NCBI RefSeq assembly: GCF_002531755.2
Contig: NZ_CP035002.1
Coordinates: 124,001-188,000 of the forward strand
Reading direction: 5' to 3'
DNA: 64,000 nt
DNA from: Rhizobium acidisoli
GTDB lineage: Bacteria; Pseudomonadota; Alphaproteobacteria; Rhizobiales; Rhizobiaceae
Positions 62,209 to 64,000 of this stretch are shown piece by piece. The translations under genes and the position numbers were made by a program. How positions within the stretch are numbered: the first letter of the stretch is position 1; every line of letters begins with the position of its first letter. A model generated the notes under the pieces. The model ran no database searches and was not told the DNA's origin. It saw only the letters and a list, made by a program, of their open reading frames with translations.

Positions 62209-62840
62209 GGTCTCTCCAGCGAACGGGCAAGCGTTATCGTGCGCGTGACGCAGGTGATGAGGCTGCCGGCCGCGATGATGGCGGAGGTCAGGATCAGCGA
62301 CCGATGGCTGGCAAAGACCAGCGTCTCGACACTCTGGGCAACGAGGCCGGCGGTCAACACCGCCATGCGGCGCTGCTTGGCCATGATGCCGCTGAAGTCC
62401 TGGGCAAGACCCACCGATCCTCCGAAGACCCTGATATAGGCGGTGAGTGCGGCGAGCAGCGCAGCAAGCCAGCCAAGCCAGGCAAAGCCGCAGGCATAAC
62501 CGGCCGCGACGAGCAGCAGGCTGTCGGCGATCCGGTCGGGGAATTCGTTATAGATCGGCCCGCTCTTGGTTTTCTTGCCGCCTTCGATTGCGACCATGCC
62601 GTCGAGCAGGTTGCAGACGAGCCGCAGCTGCACCGAGATCGCGGCACCGATCATGGCGATTGGGTGCGTTGTGAGCAGGATCAGCGCCGCGCCGATGCCG
62701 GCAAACAGGATCGACAGCAGCGAAATACCGTTCGGCGTGACGCCGGTGCGCGCCAGCCATGCGCTCATGCCGATCGCCCAGGACGACGACCGGCTCGCGA
62801 TCGGCCGCCGTGAGGCGTCCTCTTCTTCCCCCATTTTCAT
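62205..62840 (-). CDS. CDP-alcohol phosphatidyltransferase-family membrane protein with non-standard motif
   Basis: 211 aa from ATG at 62840 (GAGGGA upstream), about six membrane helices. The family motif is normally Dx2DGx2ARx8Gx3Dx3D. Here it reads N-LL-DG-MV-AI...KTKSG-PIY-N-EFP-D, so the first and third Asp are Asn and Arg is Ile. The second (DG) and last Asp remain. A similar divergent subgroup next to CdsA-like genes (compare E. coli ynbA-ynbB) may use another donor or acceptor. First gene of the operon with PlsC and CdsA. Confidence 0.85.
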   Translation of the reverse strand: MKMGEEEDASRRPIASRSSSWAIGMSAWLARTGVTPNGISLLSILFAGIGAALILLTTHPIAMIGAAISVQLRLVCNLLDGMVAIEGGKKTKSGPIYNEFPDRIADSLLLVAAGYACGFAWLGWLAALLAALTAYIRVFGGSVGLAQDFSGIMAKQRRMAVLTAGLVAQSVETLVFASHRSLILTSAIIAAGSLITCVTRTITLARSLERP

Positions 62841-63037
62841 TTCCCTCAACCCGATCCCCTTGCATATCCTGCCGATGTCGTCGCGCCAAGCCGTCGCGCT
62901 CTGTAAATTCGGCTCAAGGTCCCGCCCGCCATGCCGCGTTCTTTCGGCCGAATCCCGACACGATACGAGTTCGGAAAATCGGCTGAAGGGCACGGGCCCA
63001 TGGATCGAACAGCCTGATTTTTAAGCCCATTCGACGC

Positions 63038-63066
63038 TTGACACTTTTTTGGGCGCTACCTATGAT
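63038..63066 (+). promoter_or_regulatory. Sigma-70 promoter of the BMP-family gene
   Basis: TTGACA (63038-63043), 17-bp spacer, TATGAT (63061-63066), ~36 bp before the ATG: close to the ideal housekeeping promoter. Bases 62841-63037 have no other feature I can name. Confidence 0.8.
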
Positions 63067-63101
63067 TTTTGAACCAAACGGTAAAAAAAGGGGAGCAGTC
63101 A

Positions 63102-64000
63102 ATGACCAAAGACATCCTTATTTCACGCCGGGCAGTGATCGCGTCGGGCCTTGCGCTTGGCGTCAGCGGCTTTGTCCCGCTGGCAAGAGCTGCCGCACCG
63201 CTGAAGGTTGCGGGCATCCATGCGTCGCCGGTCGAAAATGCCTGGAACTCCTGTCTGCATAAGGCCCTGCAGGACGCAGCCAAGGACGGTGCCATCGAAT
63301 ATGTCTTCTCCGAAGGCGTCTCCGGCACCGATTATCCGCGCGCCATGCGCGAGTATGCCGAACAGGGCAACAAGCTGATCATTGGCGAAGCCTACGCGGT
63401 GGAGAAAGAGGCCAGACAGGTCGCAGCCGATTATCCCGATACCGCTTTCGTGCTGGGTTCGAGCGGCGAACAGGCCGGCGACAATTTCGGTGTCTTCGGC
63501 ACCTGGAACCATGACGGCGCCTATCTTGCCGGCATGCTGGCCGGCAAAATGACCAAGTCGAATGTTGTCGGTTCCGTCGGCGCCATTCCGATCCCTGAGG
63601 TCAACATGCTGATCAATGCGTTTGCCGCCGGCGTCAAGGCCGTCAATCCGGACGCCAAGCACCTGGTCTCGTTCATCGGCACCTTCTTCGATCCGCCGAA
63701 GGCGCGGGAAGCTGGCCTTGCCCAGATCGACGCCGGCGCCGACATCCTGTTCGGCGAGCGTATCGGCACTGCCGATGCCGCCAAGGAGCGCGGTATCAAG
63801 TCGGTCGGCTCGCTAATCGACTATACGCCGCGCTACCCGGATACAGTATTCGCCAACGCCATGTGGTACTTCCGCCCGATCCTGAATGCGGCGATTGCCG
63901 ATGTCGCTGCCGGAAAGCCGGTCGGCAGAAACTACACGTCTTACGGCCTGATGAAGGAAGGCGGCAGCGATATCGTCTTCGTCAAGGGTGTCGCGCCCGC
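63102..64000 (+). CDS. BMP-family ABC transporter substrate-binding protein (3' end outside window)
   Basis: About 299 codons seen from ATG at 63102 (GGGGAGCAG upstream); the frame continues off the right edge. A Tat-like signal (SRRAVIASG, ending LARAA) precedes a PnrA/Bmp-type fold: VAGIHASPVENAWNSCLHKAL, GEAYAVEKEARQVAADYPD, GSSGEQAGDNFGVFGTWNHDGAYLAGMLAGKMTKS, GADILFGERIGTADAAKERG. Such proteins bind nucleosides or similar ligands for import; the permease and ATPase genes would lie to the right. Confidence 0.92.
   Translation, partial: MTKDILISRRAVIASGLALGVSGFVPLARAAAPLKVAGIHASPVENAWNSCLHKALQDAAKDGAIEYVFSEGVSGTDYPRAMREYAEQGNKLIIGEAYAVEKEARQVAADYPDTAFVLGSSGEQAGDNFGVFGTWNHDGAYLAGMLAGKMTKSNVVGSVGAIPIPEVNMLINAFAAGVKAVNPDAKHLVSFIGTFFDPPKAREAGLAQIDAGADILFGERIGTADAAKERGIKSVGSLIDYTPRYPDTVFANAMWYFRPILNAAIADVAAGKPVGRNYTSYGLMKEGGSDIVFVKGVAP

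Overview
The window is GC-rich DNA from a Rhizobium-type alphaproteobacterium, close to the R. leguminosarum/R. etli group by feel. The evidence is the thiC-thiO-thiS-thiG order behind a TPP riboswitch, a two-palindrome intergenic element of the RIME type, many ABC uptake systems, a FixK-type promoter and a plant-responsive LuxR solo. Dense catabolic and transport islands and a thiamine cluster are typical of a large rhizobial plasmid or chromid, but the replicon cannot be decided here. I saw no rRNA, tRNA, CRISPR array, phage or intact insertion sequence.

Region 1 (1-15776, +) is a secretion island. Two very large repeat proteins (VCBS/cadherin-like and DUF4082 modules; the first runs in from the left and contains an apparently exact 1845-bp tandem duplication) are each followed by a COG0523/CobW GTPase. 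Then come a 100-aa protein of unknown function, a type I secretion ABC transporter with a degenerate C39-like domain, and a HlyD-type adaptor. The second giant protein carries a region resembling the catalytic part of N,N-dimethylformamidase large subunit. A membrane-anchored hypothetical protein and a PAS-GGDEF diguanylate cyclase follow.

Region 2 (18177-26362) has a RIME-like repeat, an NrtA/SsuA-type ABC transporter (minus strand), a divergent Crp/Fnr regulator, and a minus-strand operon of DUF971 protein, AprA-like flavoprotein, AprB-like ferredoxin and HEAT-repeat protein. It looks like an undescribed uptake-plus-oxidoreductase unit, possibly for sulfur compounds. Region 3 (26608-30654) is thiCOSG with a TPP riboswitch; the start of thiE seems to survive as six codons and a stop.

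Region 4 (30756-42276) holds a GNAT acetyltransferase, a CUT1 sugar ABC system with LacI regulator, FucU-like mutarotase and PfkB kinase (two identical LacI-type operators in its divergent promoter region), an orphan ParD-like antitoxin, and a probable hydroxyproline module (Ldh2-family reductase, DapA-family deaminase, GntR/FCD regulator with matching operator sites). Region 5 (42627-48704) is a SbcD/YhaO-SbcC/YhaN pair and a formamidase-family protein.

Region 6 (48751-56609) is the strongest functional story: a LuxR solo with the Met/Trp substitutions of the plant-responsive OryR/PipR subgroup, two proline-iminopeptidase-like hydrolases on either side, a nearly identical 16-bp box in front of each hydrolase, and a complete peptide-type ABC transporter. 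Region 7 (56692-64000) has a YghU-like GST, an NAD(P)-dependent dehydrogenase, a universal stress protein behind a well-spaced FixK/FNR box, CbpA-CbpM-like chaperones, a three-gene phospholipid operon (CDP-alcohol phosphotransferase, PlsC, CdsA) and the start of a BMP-family transporter gene that runs off the end.
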